From: Tubulanus polymorphus
Lineage: Eukaryota > Nemertea > Palaeonemertea > Tubulaniformes > Tubulanidae
NCBI RefSeq assembly: GCF_964204645.1
Contig: NC_134031.1
Span: 9,650,501 to 9,710,500, forward strand
Direction: 5' to 3'
DNA length: 60,000 nucleotides
In this document: piece after piece, positions 11,435 to 20,832 of the stretch
Layout: every line of letters starts with the position of its first letter
How positions within the stretch are numbered: the stretch's first letter is position 1
Made by a program: the position numbers and the translations under genes
Notes under the pieces: model-generated
What the model was told of the DNA's origin: nothing
Databases searched by the model: none
Seen by the model: only the letters and a program-made list of their open reading frames with translations

Positions 11435-11730
11435 ATGGCTTCTGCAGTTATAACTATTATAGGATCGGCAATTGTTAACGCTTTAGCATTTACTGGTGGT
11501 GGTTATTTATTTAAGCATATTGATAAAAATGGTTCATTAACAGAACAAAAAAGACATAACTTAGCATTAGAAAAATACAATTAAGCAGCAGAAGAATATA
11601 GAGAAAAGAGGCAAAACTATATGGATTATATTAACAAGGAATTATATGATCAGAAGATTTCACAAAGAGATTTTCAATCAGTTGATGATGCAATGAGTGT
11701 ATATAACGCGGTAAGCAATAAAGAACAAGA
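11435..11730 (+). pseudogene. Conserved Polinton single-TM protein, truncated
   Basis: The ATG at 11435 is preceded by AAATAA. An N-terminal hydrophobic segment (ITIIGSAIVNALAFTGGGYL) is followed by KRHNLALEKY, a TAA at 11582, and then a charged helix with NYMDYINKEL and DVDDAM-type residues (FQSVDDAMSVY). This is a recognisable Polinton pattern: a membrane anchor, then a coiled segment with LALEK and DDAM. The frame is cut off by the host repeat that starts near 11731. Probable virion or assembly membrane protein, by inference. Confidence 0.65.
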
Positions 11731-12831
11731 GCCCCAAGGGGCACAATGGCCAGCCTGTCAGATTTGCTTTTTATAAATGATGTAATCTGTGGGTTATATT
11801 TATCAATATACACTCCCTGCTCAATATCATTTACATAGTAAAATCGTGTGTTAACACAGACAGCAGGAACGAATGTAATATAGAAATACTAAGTTATTGT
11901 ATTGTTCAACGCCCCCTGGTGGCCATAAAAAAAAACAATGAGCTTGAAACTCACCTCGATCATAGAACATGTCATGAGCTACAACTTTCCAATTGATTAT
12001 AGTAGCAAAATATGCTTAAGTATCAATTATGATGTGGAAAAACTTTTTTCCACCTACGAATGAGTACTGATGACCCCAAGATGGCGGCCAAGTGCGTCAT
12101 AATTGCCTGGTCAAAAATACCCTCTCGGATATAAAAGATCCCTTTCCAAAGAATACCCATTACAAATTGCAATGAAACATGGCGCACCATTAGAAAGCTA
12201 CAGTACTCAGAATTCAGGCCAAAATTGACATTTGTGGGAACAAAAAAGGTCACAGTACGGCCATCTTGAGTCCGATCGACTCAATTTTTCTCATGCCGAT
12301 GGGCCCTCGGGGGATACAAATATATACGAATGATCAAGGTTATTGATAAAAGCGTCTTCAAAATTTCCCTCGAAAACTTCAAAAATGTGTAAAAAGTGCA
12401 GATTTTGGCGAACAACAATGGCTGCCAGTCGGCCATCTTGAATCTGACAGGGCCAGTTCTTGGCCTGAAGATGTGTCTAGTGTAGATACACGTATAAAAC
12501 AAATATCAAGACATTACCTTGAAGCGTCTTCAAAACTTTGGAACTCTCACGAACTATCTAAATGGTTATCTCTCGACCTCAATAGCTTCAAGACCCATCT
12601 CAAAACAACTTTGTTCCATGCAGCATACCATTAACTCTCGGAAAGCGAATTGTATTTAACATTTTTTGGCAGAATAAAATTTGATTGAATTTGCAATTCG
12701 GGCACATGGCTAATTAGCATATCAAGGTCACACACCCGATTTGGTAAAACCTTTTTTCGCGAACCTTGCGCAATTGTCAAGGATGAATTTTCTGTAGAGC
12801 AAATAAAAATTCCTCCCAAACACCAAAACAC
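11731..12831. mobile_element. Host repeat inserted into element A
   Basis: The AT-rich viral composition stops near 11730 and resumes at 12832. The insert shares sequence, inverted, with 39240-40600: the CCCCCTGGTGGCCAT motif at 11908 pairs with ATGGCCACCAGGGGGC at 39923, and GGCTGCCAGTCGGCCATCTTGA at 12419-12440 pairs with 39431-39452. Its right part repeats 1-165. No transposase is visible. Viral genes at the junctions are both truncated, so the event also deleted or replaced viral sequence. Family unknown. Confidence 0.7.
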
Positions 12832-13055
12832 AAGATAAAGTTAAAGATGGTGTAAAGAAATTAGCAAAATATTTATGGGAACTATCTAAAAAATCTGCTG
12901 CAGCTTTACCAGGAATTATTGCATCAATTGTTGGTTTTATATTGAAATCTGCTGGGAATATTCTTAACTTTGCTGCTGAACATATTATTTTATTTTTAAT
13001 TACATTTGTAAGTGCTATTATGTTTGGGTTAGTAAACAAAATCAAAAATAAATAA
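12832..13055 (+). pseudogene. Polinton membrane protein, C-terminal part
   Basis: The surviving end reads KVKDGVKKLAKYLWELSKK, SAAALPGIIASIV and a final hydrophobic segment before a lysine-rich tail. It matches the fuller copy at 23917-24321. The pattern with LA-LW...ALP-II-SIV and two hydrophobic stretches is a conserved Polinton/adintovirus protein located just upstream of the major capsid gene. The N-terminus is missing because of the host insertion. A membrane-active virion role is plausible but not shown. Confidence 0.7.
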
Positions 13056-13074
13056 TTTTTTTGTAAAATAAATG
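13053..13074 (+). promoter_or_regulatory. T-run leader of major capsid gene
   Basis: TAATTTTTTT starts within the stop codon of the upstream gene (13053), followed by GTAAAATAA and the ATG at 13072. Confidence 0.7.
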
Positions 13075-14317
13075 AGTGGGAGTTATATGAATCCTTCTAA
13101 GAATCATAGAATATCTAATGCTATTAAAGCAGAAAGATCTCATCATATAATTAGTCATAACCCTTCAAATATTAATCCCGATGAAACTTTATATGTTAGA
13201 ATCCCTAGATTAACACAAAATACTTTTTATGTTCCAAATAGAATTTATTTAGCAGCCGATATAAAAGTAACTGGTAATAATAATAATTAGTTGTTGATAA
13301 TATTGGAAGATATTTGATTAAAAAATTAACTATAAAGATCGGTCCAGAAACAGTTTTCTCATTAGATGATTATAATTTATTTATGCATTATAAAGATTTA
13401 TGGTTAACTAAAGAAAATAGAAATAATATGATATTTCAAGGAATCCAATCAGAAAACCAAAATAAATTAAGATCTGAAGCCAATAATGCAGTAGTAGCTA
13501 ATGACGTAGATAATTTGATTAAAAAGATTTATGGAAGCAAATATAAAATTCCATTAGACTTTGAATTGATAAATAATAATGCACCTTTATATAATATGCA
13601 ATTCAAGAAGATATTATATTTGAGATAACATTTGCTCCTGTAAATGAAATTGTATTATCTAACGTTGTTAAAGATATGGATTATAAATTATCGAATATAT
13701 GTTTAGAATATGATACAGTAACTAATGAAAATATTGCTAACACAATTCAAACTCAATACAATCAAGGATTTTCATTATTATATGATTATATTGATAAATT
13801 TAAAACTGTAACTATAAATGCAAATGATGAAATAATTAATGAGAATATTAACTTCCCAAGAAGATCTATTAAAGGTATATTAATATTTTTTACTTTTGCA
13901 ACATATACTAATGGAGCAATAAAGGTAGATAAATATTATAATCCTGAAATAACAAAAGTAGAAATAACTATCGAAAGAATAGCAAATAAAGTATTTTGTC
14001 AAGGAATGAGAATGATAGATCAATGGCCAGAAATTAGAAAACATTTTATGAATGAAAAAGTAAACTCATCTGAAAATTGTAATATTAATCAAATTGATTA
14101 TTATGCCGGTAATAAATATGTATTATGGTTAGATTTTAGAACAACAGAGGATAATTCATCACATAGTTCTGGGAAAAAACTACAGAACACTAAAGACGGA
14201 ATACAATTATTCATGAAAAAGAAAAAAGGAAGCTTAGATTTTAAAATGCACATTTATATTATATCTGACCCACAATTAAATATTGTAAATTCACATTTAG
14301 ATAGTATTCAATATTAG
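13072..14317 (+). pseudogene. Double-jelly-roll major capsid protein
   Basis: This is the hexon-like major capsid protein of Polintons. The N-terminus MSGSYMNPSKNHRIS is followed by LYVRIPRLTQNTFYVPN and then, after a break near 13290, by NIGRYLIKKLTIKIG, YNLFMHYKDLWLT and ENRNNMIFQGI. These are hallmark stretches of the first jelly roll in Polinton/adintovirus capsids. The second half (13676-14317) has FDFRT-like and GVIR-type positions (LWLDFRT, CQGMRMIDQW). Frame breaks lie near 13288 and 13630-13675. About 415 codons overall is within the range seen for compact Polinton hexons. A second, more decayed copy lies at 24342-25182. Confidence 0.82.
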
Positions 14318-14347
14318 AAATATAAAGTTAAAATTAACGATATATAA

Positions 14348-15369
14348 ATGGGCGGTAAAAAACTCCTTATACTAAAGAACAATATTTAAGAAATTTATAT
14401 TACAACCCTGAGAGTTCAGTTGCTTATTCTACCAAAAATATATGGCGTCAAGTAAAACAAGATAAATTAGATAAGATAATGCCACAAAATTTAGTTAAAT
14501 ATAAAGATATAAATGAATTTATGTTTGAACAACCAACATATACAACACATAAAAAAATTGCTAGAAAATATAAAACTCGTAAAACTATGGTAAGTTATGT
14601 AGATCAACAGTGGCAACTAGATTTAATTGATATGAAAAATGTTAAGAAAGATAATGATGATTATTGGTGGATATTGAATATAATTGATATTTTTAGTCGT
14701 TATGTATGGAGTTTCCCACTTTATAGAAAATATGCTGCACAAACATCAAATGTTTTAAGAAAATTTCTTTCGGATGATAAACTTAAACCAGAAAAAAATA
14801 CAATTTGATGATGGAAAAGAATTTGATAATTCACTTGTTCTTGAACTCTTAGACAATCATAATATTGAATATTTTTCAACAAAATCGGATAAAAAAGCAG
14901 CAGTTGTTGAACGATTTAATAGAACATTAAAAACAAGAATGTGGAAACCTATTGATGCTAGAAAACCTGAAAATGCTGAAATTGTTTGGAATATGGGGCA
15001 TTTCTTGTAGATGATTTTGGTGAACCTAAATTTAAAGTTGGTCAAAATGTTAGAATTTCTAAGTATAAAAAGATATTTGACAAGGGATACGATCGAAATT
15101 TTACTAGAGAAATATATAAAATAAAAAAGGTAATAACAACAAAACCATATGTCTATAAATTAGAAGATTTAAATGGTGAAGAAGTTGATGGGTATTTTTA
15201 TGAAGAAGAATTGAGTTTAACTACTGAAAATCTAGAACAAGAATATAAAATTGAAAAAGTATTAAAAACAAAAACTGTTAAAAGAAAAAAATATTCTTTA
15301 GTAAAATGGGTTGGATGGCCAGATAAATTCAGTGAATGGATATTATCAAGTAAAATTAAAAATATATAA
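14348..15369 (+). pseudogene. int: Retroviral-like DDE integrase with chromo-like tail
   Basis: This integrase inserts Polinton DNA and makes the 6-bp target duplication. The start ATG at 14348 follows ATATATAA; a frameshift occurs within ten codons. The N-terminal region has the LRNLYYNPESSVAYS pattern. The catalytic core shows WQLDLIDM (first D), FDDGKEF (second D) and AAVVERFNRTLK (E). Breaks occur near 14803 and 15003, and the core is short after the catalytic Glu, which implies an internal deletion of roughly 80 bases near 14950. The C-terminal part has an SH3-like KFKVGQNVRISKYK and a chromo-like end, KYSLVKWVGWPDKFSEWI, followed directly by the stop. Confidence 0.9.
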
Positions 15370-15976
15370 ATGAATAAGGAATTATCTATATTTGAACCTC
15401 ATAATATGTTAATTTCTGGCGTAACAAATTGTGGAAAAACTTATTTTATATTAAATTTATAAGAAACTGTTTATAAAAACTATTTTGATAATATAGTATT
15501 ATTTTGTCCAACATATGAATTTAATCAAACTTATGATAGAAATATTACTAGAAATAATAAATTTATTATATTAGATCCTAAAACAGTAAAAGAAAATTTA
15601 GATAATTGTATAAAAATAGCAATTGATATATATATATAAAGGATCAAATACATTATTCATTATAGATGATTGTGCAAATTTACATGATTTAAAAATTAGA
15701 GAGAGTGAGTTATGTTACCTAGCTTTCTCTGGCAGACATTTTGGGATAACAACATGGGTTTTAAATCAAAAATATAATGTTAAAGATTTTAGAGAAAACA
15801 TTAGATTTTTAGTTTTATTCTACAATAAAGATGGAAAATCGATGAAAAATGCGCTTGAGGAAAATGATATTATTCCACATGATTTACGTAATGAATATAT
15901 AGATAAATTGAAAAATAATAAAAGATCAAAATTACTATTTAGATTACAACACCCATTTAAATATGAATTTATTTAA
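15370..15976 (+). pseudogene. A32/FtsK-like genome-packaging ATPase
   Basis: The ATG directly follows the integrase stop (TATATAAATG). Walker A is GVTNCGKTYF at residues 18-27 and Walker B is LFIIDDCA near 15650, matching the P-loop and hydrophobic-DD pattern of Polinton packaging ATPases. Downstream, SGRHFGITTWVLNQ carries the sensor-like region typical of the family. An in-frame TAA lies near 15461 and a frameshift lies near 15630. The length of about 200 codons fits the family. It would pump DNA into the preformed capsid. Confidence 0.88.
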
Positions 15977-16261
15977 ATTCAACTGGCTTGTTAATCTATT
16001 ACATATTTAGTTACATTCTAGTTGAATTCTAGTTATTGGTATTTGAAACAAAAATCAAATAAAATTCAACAATATTTTAACTAGCTTGTTAATCTAGTAT
16101 ATTTTTAGTTACATTCTAGTTGAATTCTAGTTATTGGTAGTTGGAACAAAATCAACTAGATTTAACAAGAAATAAATAAAAACAATAATAATTCAACTAG
16201 CTTGTTAATCTAGTTTAATTCTAGTTGAATTCTAGTTAAATTCTAGTTGCAACATCACAAC
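15977..16261. repeat. Intergenic CTAGTT-rich tandem repeat
   Basis: There is no gene in this gap. Three imperfect units of about 100 bases begin TTCAACT(A/G)GCTTGTTAATCTA and contain TTCTAGTTGAATTCTAGTTA. The core TTCTAGTTGAATTCTAG can pair with itself. Such a cluster between otherwise abutting genes may be a replication, recombination or packaging site; this is inference. Confidence 0.7.
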
Positions 16262-16283
16262 TAATTTTTTTGTTATATAAATG
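16262..16283 (+). promoter_or_regulatory. T-run leader of 201-residue gene
   Basis: TAATTTTTTT at 16262-16271, GTTATATAA, ATG at 16281. Confidence 0.7.
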
Positions 16284-16886
16284 GGAGGTGAAAAGAAAAT
16301 AAAATCTAAAAATGGTGATGTTCCAATTGAAAAAACTTTAGATGATTTAGGAATAACAGAAACAAAATTAACTCCAGATGATGGTTCTTTAAATAATGTT
16401 ACAACAAATAATAATTATGAATATTATCTTTATTGTAAACATCAATTAGAAATATTAATAGCATCTGGAAAATGTAAAAATTTTATCGGTAAAAATTTAA
16501 CTTATAATGAATTAGATACAATGAAATCAGATGAAATGATTAGATTATTTAAGATTTATGAAACCGCGAGAACAGCTAGAATTAATGATGCGATATCAGA
16601 AAATGTAGTAAAAGGTTATAGTAAATTATGTAATTATATGCTGCCAATTCAAGATGAAAATAGATTATATGCTGATTTAAAAAATGATTATTTAGTTATG
16701 ACTGAATTAAATAAATGGATTGGATATTTATCATTTCAATTAGGCGGATTTATGACATTATTATCAACTGGAGTTATAACATTTTCAAATATTGAAAGTA
16801 AAAATATTGGTATAATAAATGAGCGAAGTGGAAGAAGTGAAGGAATTAACTGTGAAGAAAAAACCGAGAACTCAGAAACAAATTGA
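16281..16886 (+). CDS. Conserved Polinton hypothetical, 201 residues
   Basis: The frame is open. The core, from YYLYCKHQLEILIASGKCKN through IRLFKIYETARTARINDAI to ENRLYADLKNDYLV, is a pattern I recognise from Polinton-type elements in cnidarians and other animals. A hydrophobic stretch follows (GGFMTLLSTGVITFSNI). The last ~25 residues overlap the next gene and probably reflect a small shift near 16815, because the next start sits in ATAATAAATG. Function unknown; position next to the ATPase suggests assembly. Confidence 0.72.
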   Translation: MGGEKKIKSKNGDVPIEKTLDDLGITETKLTPDDGSLNNVTTNNNYEYYLYCKHQLEILIASGKCKNFIGKNLTYNELDTMKSDEMIRLFKIYETARTARINDAISENVVKGYSKLCNYMLPIQDENRLYADLKNDYLVMTELNKWIGYLSFQLGGFMTLLSTGVITFSNIESKNIGIINERSGRSEGINCEEKTENSETN

Positions 16887-17187
16887 ATGGTCTCGGCAAT
16901 TAGGAATTAAATCACAAGAATATAAAAAAGCTGTAAAAGAAAAAATAAGTAATCAAAATGTTAATAAAAATGGTGAAAATATTGTTATTTCTAGTTCTTC
17001 TAATGAAAGAATATTTGATAAATGTCTATATTTTACAATTGGATTTGTAATTGTATTCATTTTGATTGGGCGTAATTGGTATAAGAAATCAAATAAAATT
17101 CATGATATTAATAATTCTGAAACAACTGCTATTAAAAATGAAAATACTTCTGAAATTCCAAAATTGACAATAAAAAAAATGGATTAA
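16819..17187 (+). CDS. Basic protein with one TM segment, 122 residues
   Basis: A basic, helical N-terminus (KKKPRTQKQIEWSRQLGIKS) is followed by one membrane segment near residues 70-87 (FTIGFVIVFILIG) and a polar tail. The lysine/arginine-rich start followed by a single hydrophobic segment is common among small Polinton proteins near the ATPase. Its frame is intact. It overlaps the previous frame by 68 bases. Possibly a DNA- or membrane-tethering virion protein; inference only. Confidence 0.65.
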   Translation: MSEVEEVKELTVKKKPRTQKQIEWSRQLGIKSQEYKKAVKEKISNQNVNKNGENIVISSSSNERIFDKCLYFTIGFVIVFILIGRNWYKKSNKIHDINNSETTAIKNENTSEIPKLTIKKMD

Positions 17188-17337
17188 TATTTTAGAAAAA
17201 AAGCAAAAAAAATAATTTTTTTAAATTAATTGAATATCTCACTACTTTTGTCTATCTATGCGGAGCAATTAAATTGTCCAGATAAGTCATTTTGGATTCT
17301 AGATATTCATTATTTTTATTAATTTATTTTTTTTAAT
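17188..17337. other. AT-rich spacer between convergent genes
   Basis: It contains an orphan leader-like TAATTTTTTT at 17213-17222 not followed by an ATG, and long A/T runs that could serve as terminators for the convergent genes. No gene is seen. Confidence 0.45.
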
Positions 17338-17657
17338 TTAACCAACAATTTCTAAATCATGATGGCCATCTTCATCTTTTCCATGATAGATTATTTTAAA
17401 TCCTTCTAAATCTTTCAATTCCTCTGTACTCAATGAAACCCATATATTAGGTAAAAATACTTTAAATTCTGGCGATGTACTAACATTGCAGTAGCTTAAA
17501 TTAGCTGATACTTTCTATCCATATTTAGTTTTTATCTTTTCTAATTTCAATATTTTATGTTCAATTTCTTTTGTAACATCAACTAACTTTCAAATTGTTT
17601 TTTTGCTGGTTTTATTCTGTTATTTATTGTTGCTAAGAATGCTTTTCTATCTCCCAT
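17338..17657 (-). pseudogene. Right-end small protein (SSB-like family?)
   Basis: It starts inside the right TIR with MGDRKAFLATINNRIKPAK. A frameshift follows near 17590 and an in-frame TAG near 17516. The end reads FLPNIWVSLSTEELKDLEGF, then YHGKDEDGHHDLEI. Copies at 19374, 40636 and 49264 share the plan: a beta-rich core with T-YG or similar, F-x-T/FLP-R, LS-E-LE and a final YKGKNEKGHHDI. The plan would fit a small OB-fold DNA-binding protein, but I cannot support that from motifs alone. In every copy it is the gene nearest an element end. Confidence 0.65.
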
Positions 17658-17988
17658 TTATAAGGAAAAAAATTACTTGTGGTGATGAGTAGGGATTACT
17701 TCCCCTTGTATATAACAAGCGCGCTATTAACCGTTCTCACCCAAGCCTCACAGCATCTATTTATCCGAGCACAGCTGACACGCAATCACTGTACTACAGT
17801 AATAGCACACGCGTTAATAACCGTTCTCAGTAGCGACTCACTGTATCGATCTATCCACGCGCAGCTGTTGTTACACGCACTCACTGTATATGTGTGTCAC
17901 AACGCTGTTGACCGTTCTCGGCCTAGCTGTGATGAGTGGTGTCCCGACCTCTCGACCTCTGGTATGAAAACGCCTTTTCCTAATTACT
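17650..17988 (-). repeat. Right terminal inverted repeat of element A
   Basis: It is the reverse complement of 3550-3887, including the ~90-bp tandem units and the double AGGTCGA box near 17935-17960. It ends TAATTACT at 17988. It begins inside the start codons of the right-end gene, mirroring the left end. Confidence 0.95.
17655..17675 (-). promoter_or_regulatory. T-run leader of right-end gene
   Basis: On the minus strand: TAATTTTTTT, CCTTATAA, ATG. It is the TIR partner of the leader at 3861-3882. Confidence 0.65.
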
Positions 17989-17994
17989 TATACG
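17989..17994. repeat. Right target-site duplication, TATACG
   Basis: Exact copy of 3544-3549, directly outside the right TIR. Confidence 0.92.
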
Positions 17995-18392
17995 AAGCTC
18001 GCAATTTGTTTTTGAACCTTCTCTCTGTAAAGACGTATGTTTTGCTTCCCTCTTGGGCCGAACAAATTCTACGCCCATAAGTGACCAGGAAGGCAGCATT
18101 TTCTTTTTATAGGGGTCAGGGTTTAATTCGACTTTTCTTTTAATAATGTTCCTGGATCTATTTCGTGACCTGGAACTATTTTCCACTGAAGGATCCTTGG
18201 ATACAAATAATGAGTGTTAAGTTTTGGGGTGTTGATTGAGCTGGTTAGTCGCAACACAGAAAAAAAATCTGCACGACTTTCGTTCACTTTTAGCTCCGCT
18301 GAGACCGAGGTCAGCGGAGCTGAAGTGTTAGGGGATGGGCCATTGTCATCCGTCTGTCCGTCCGCCCGTCCGTCAACTTTCACTTTAAATCT
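17995..18392. other. Host DNA with a short hairpin
   Basis: No gene. AGCTCCGCTGA...TCAGCGGAGCT at 18291-18320 can form a stem. GTCCGTCC-rich sequence at 18350-18375 resembles that at 39290-39315, so both may be ends of one host repeat family. Confidence 0.5.
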
Positions 18393-18841
18393 CAGTAATT
18401 AGAGGTTGTTTCATACCAGAGGTCGAAAGGTCGAGTGAATAAAAACACAAATATAAGTAATTTTAATTCCAAACTATAATATATTTTCATAGTCGTGTGT
18501 ATAGATGCAAATAATCTATATGGTTTGGCAATGATGGAACCACAACCTTATGGAGTATTTGAAATATCTGAAATTTTACAAATGATAAATTTGATTGGAA
18601 GAAAAGAATTCTAGACATTAGATATTGCAGATGATTCAGATACTGGATACTTCTTCGTTGTAGATTTAGAATACCCTGAACATATTAAACTTACATCTAG
18701 AAATCTATCATACTGTCCCGAACATAAAACTGTTACACATGAAGAACAAACAAATTATCAAAAAATGATTAAACCTGACAATCATATTAATACAGAAAAG
18801 TTAATGCTGACCCAGGAAGATAAATATGATTATGTAGTACA
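18393..18841 (+). mobile_element. Element B: Polinton terminus plus PolB fragment
   Basis: It begins AGTAATTAGAGGTTG and has CAGAGGTCGAAAGGTCGAG, the terminal signature of element A in divergent form. A PolB fragment follows directly from about 18496: CIDANNLYGLAMMEPQPYG (motif A), then FFVVDLEYPEH and NLSYCPEH. It has frame breaks near 18572 and 18615. It aligns with 6597-6920 of element A but is clearly diverged. Everything between terminus and motif A is missing, so this is an internally deleted copy. Viral sequence ends at 18841. Confidence 0.85.
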
Positions 18842-19150
18842 AGTTCCTAAAGTGCTCAGAAACGTCCAAATCACGACGAATTTTATGAAAAGACGGAATC
18901 CTTTTCGAGAATCCTTTTCGTCAGTCCGTTTTTCTGTATGATACCATCCGGTTCCAAAATCGAATTAGGCAAAAATAACGCTGAAATTTACAGGGAAGCC
19001 AGCCCATATCAGCATATAGAAAAGACAAAAGCGTAAGAGGGTTCATTCGTAAGTAGTTTCGACATGCTCTATTTTGTACTCGATCAATTTTCATCGAGTC
19101 TCTAAATCCCCATACTTCTACACTACAATTTAGAATTTGATCGACTCCAG
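18842..19150. other. Host DNA between elements B and C1
   Basis: No gene seen. AATCCTTTTCG is repeated near 18897-18917. Confidence 0.5.
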
Positions 19151-19293
19151 TAATAGGGTATACGTCTTTTCATACCAGAGGTCGAAAGGTCGAGTTCATA
19201 AAAAATAAATTCTCGCATGCTCGAATTTATTTATTATTTTTTAATCACTCAACCTTTAAACCTCTGATATGAAACAACATATACCCTTTTACT
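19151..19293. repeat. Terminal palindrome of element C1
   Basis: Left arm AGTAATAGGGTATACGTC, then TTCATACCAGAGGTCGAAAG; right arm ends GATATGAAACAACATATACC then CTTTTACT. The centre contains ATAAATTCTCGCATGCTCGAATTTAT. The arms pair imperfectly over most of 143 bp. Confidence 0.85.
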
Positions 19294-19373
19294 CGAATAT
19301 TTATATATATGAACATTATATAAATGAATATTATATTAATGAAACCAATTTTAATAAAAAATATGTATAATAA

Positions 19374-19713
19374 ATGGAGAGTAAGCAAATACACAGTGAA
19401 TTTCTAGCTAGAATTAAAGATACCACAAATGTCAAATCTGTAGATTATAAATTCAAAAAGTTAACAGAATTAACATTACATAAGAAATATTTTATTACAA
19501 ATATTGAAACAATTACTAATAGATATGGTAATAAATCAGTTATTCACTTAGAATATGAAGGATTAAAAGGTAATAAATATAAATTCAGAACATATTTACC
19601 AGATAGATTTCATAGATTATCTAGTGAAGATCTAGAAGAAGTGTTCTGGTGATTTCTATTTCATATATAAGGGTAAGAATGAAAAAGGGCACCATGATAT
19701 AGATTTTGAATAA
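19374..19713 (+). pseudogene. End-gene homologue (SSB-like family?), C1
   Basis: Starts MESKQIHSEFLARIKDTTN and continues with KLTELTLHKKYFITNI, TNRYGNKSVIHLEYEG and FRTYLPDRFHRLSSEDLEE. A 2-base loss near 19640 shifts the frame, and the conserved ending (YKGKNEKGHHDI) lies in another frame at 19670-19700. It is the best-preserved member of the family in the window. No T-run leader; the start follows TATAATAA. Confidence 0.7.
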
Positions 19714-19728
19714 GGATATGCTAAATAA

Positions 19729-20471
19729 ATGGTAGAATTAAAAGAATATAGAATATATGTTGATTCTAGAAAAACTTACAAATTATAAATCTCATAATTT
19801 ACTAGTACAATTAGATAGAAAATTTAAGAATTGTGTAGATTTAAAATTATTAAATATATGTTTATGTAATTCTTTTCGAATAAAAGTCTTGATCATTAAG
19901 CTTTTAAAATTTATATTAGAAATTTGAATAAATGGTTTCATCTTTTTCTAAAACCAAGATTAATTTAGAATCATTAGCGCAAGAAATTACTAAAAGAGCT
20001 CGTTTAAAAATGAGCGCATCTAGTAATTTTAAATTAAATTTAATAGAAGTGATAGTTCGAATAAAATAAGAATAAAAGTAGGCAATGAACAACATAGATT
20101 TCTAGTAAGAAAACCTTTCGCTAAACTGTTTGGAATTCATCCAGATAAAGATTATTTAAATATTGATACTTATACAAATATAATACCTTATACACACTTT
20201 TGTATTTATTGCAATTTAATTGATCCTACAAAAAACATTCGAAGCAAATAAAGTTGCAATTTGTAATTCTAGTTTATTGAATATTTTACCATCAAAAAAT
20301 GTTAAAGAATTTGGAACACAAATAAATCATAATTTAGCTGAATGTGATTTTAAACCTTGTATTCCACAATTTAATAATTTTAAATTAGAAGAAAGAAATC
20401 ATAATGGATACCTTATTGATTTAAATAACTTTCCTGTAATTTATGAATTAGTTATAAGATGTAAAGAGTAA
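19729..20471 (+). pseudogene. Penton-like gene, degraded copy in C1
   Basis: It starts MVELKEYRIYVDSRK and is then broken by multiple frameshifts. Recognisable pieces are KIRIKVGNEQHRFLVRKPFA, THFCIYCNLIDPT and the C-terminal NGYLIDLNNFPVIYELVI (20402-20460). It is collinear with 10143-10816, which identifies it. Confidence 0.8.
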
Positions 20472-20490
20472 TTTTTTTAAATGTATAAAT

Positions 20491-20832
20491 ATGAATATAA
20501 CAGTAGGACAGAGTATATGTTTTGGATTTGATTTTAAACGTGAAAAAGAAATGATATTCGATATTAATAATGTTATATCACATATAAAAAATATTGCATT
20601 TTTGATGAAACAACATTTGATTATTAAACAACAATAAATAAAGAAACTTATAATGTAGAAAAGATTACTGATTTAATTAGAAATTCTTTTACGATTTTAT
20701 GAATTAGATGAAGATTTTATTATTGATGATATTAAAAAAATGATAACTGAACTATATGAAAATGAAACGAATAATGATATAAATGTTGAAACAATTATAA
20801 CTAAGACAACTAATTATTTTGAAGATAATTAA
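20491..20832 (+). pseudogene. 118-residue gene, degraded copy in C1
   Basis: Starts MNITVGQSICFGFDFKRE, nearly identical to 10833. Frame breaks follow near 20600 and 20685. A TAATTTTTTT run lies at 20469-20478 but the spacing to ATG has been enlarged. Confidence 0.8.

Larger units (their letters stand above)
3550..17988 (+). mobile_element. Element A: nearly complete Polinton/Maverick
   Basis: The element is 14.4 kb with perfect 6-bp TSDs, 338-bp terminal inverted repeats starting with AG, and the Polinton gene set: PolB2-type polymerase, DDE integrase, packaging ATPase, double-jelly-roll major capsid protein and a penton-like protein. It lies in host DNA, so it is not contamination of the assembly by a free virus. 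Nearly every large gene has stops or frameshifts, and a host repeat interrupts it at about 11731-12831. No adenain-like protease was found; it may have been lost with that insertion. The copy looks old and inactive. Confidence 0.95.
19151..20832 (+). mobile_element. Element C1: palindromic terminus, three gene remnants
   Basis: A terminal palindrome (19151-19293) is followed by the small end gene, the penton-like gene and the 118-residue gene, all on the plus strand. This order, end gene directly before the penton-like gene, is also seen in element G and differs from element A. The copy ends near 20832. Confidence 0.8.

Noticed and set aside
12023-12502. Minus-strand open frames in the insertion of element A
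   Set aside because: Short, without domains, and shared only as repeat sequence with 39240-40600, where the frames are not kept.
18842-19146. Continuation of the element B PolB
   Set aside because: Composition and frame change abruptly at 18841 and no polymerase motif follows.
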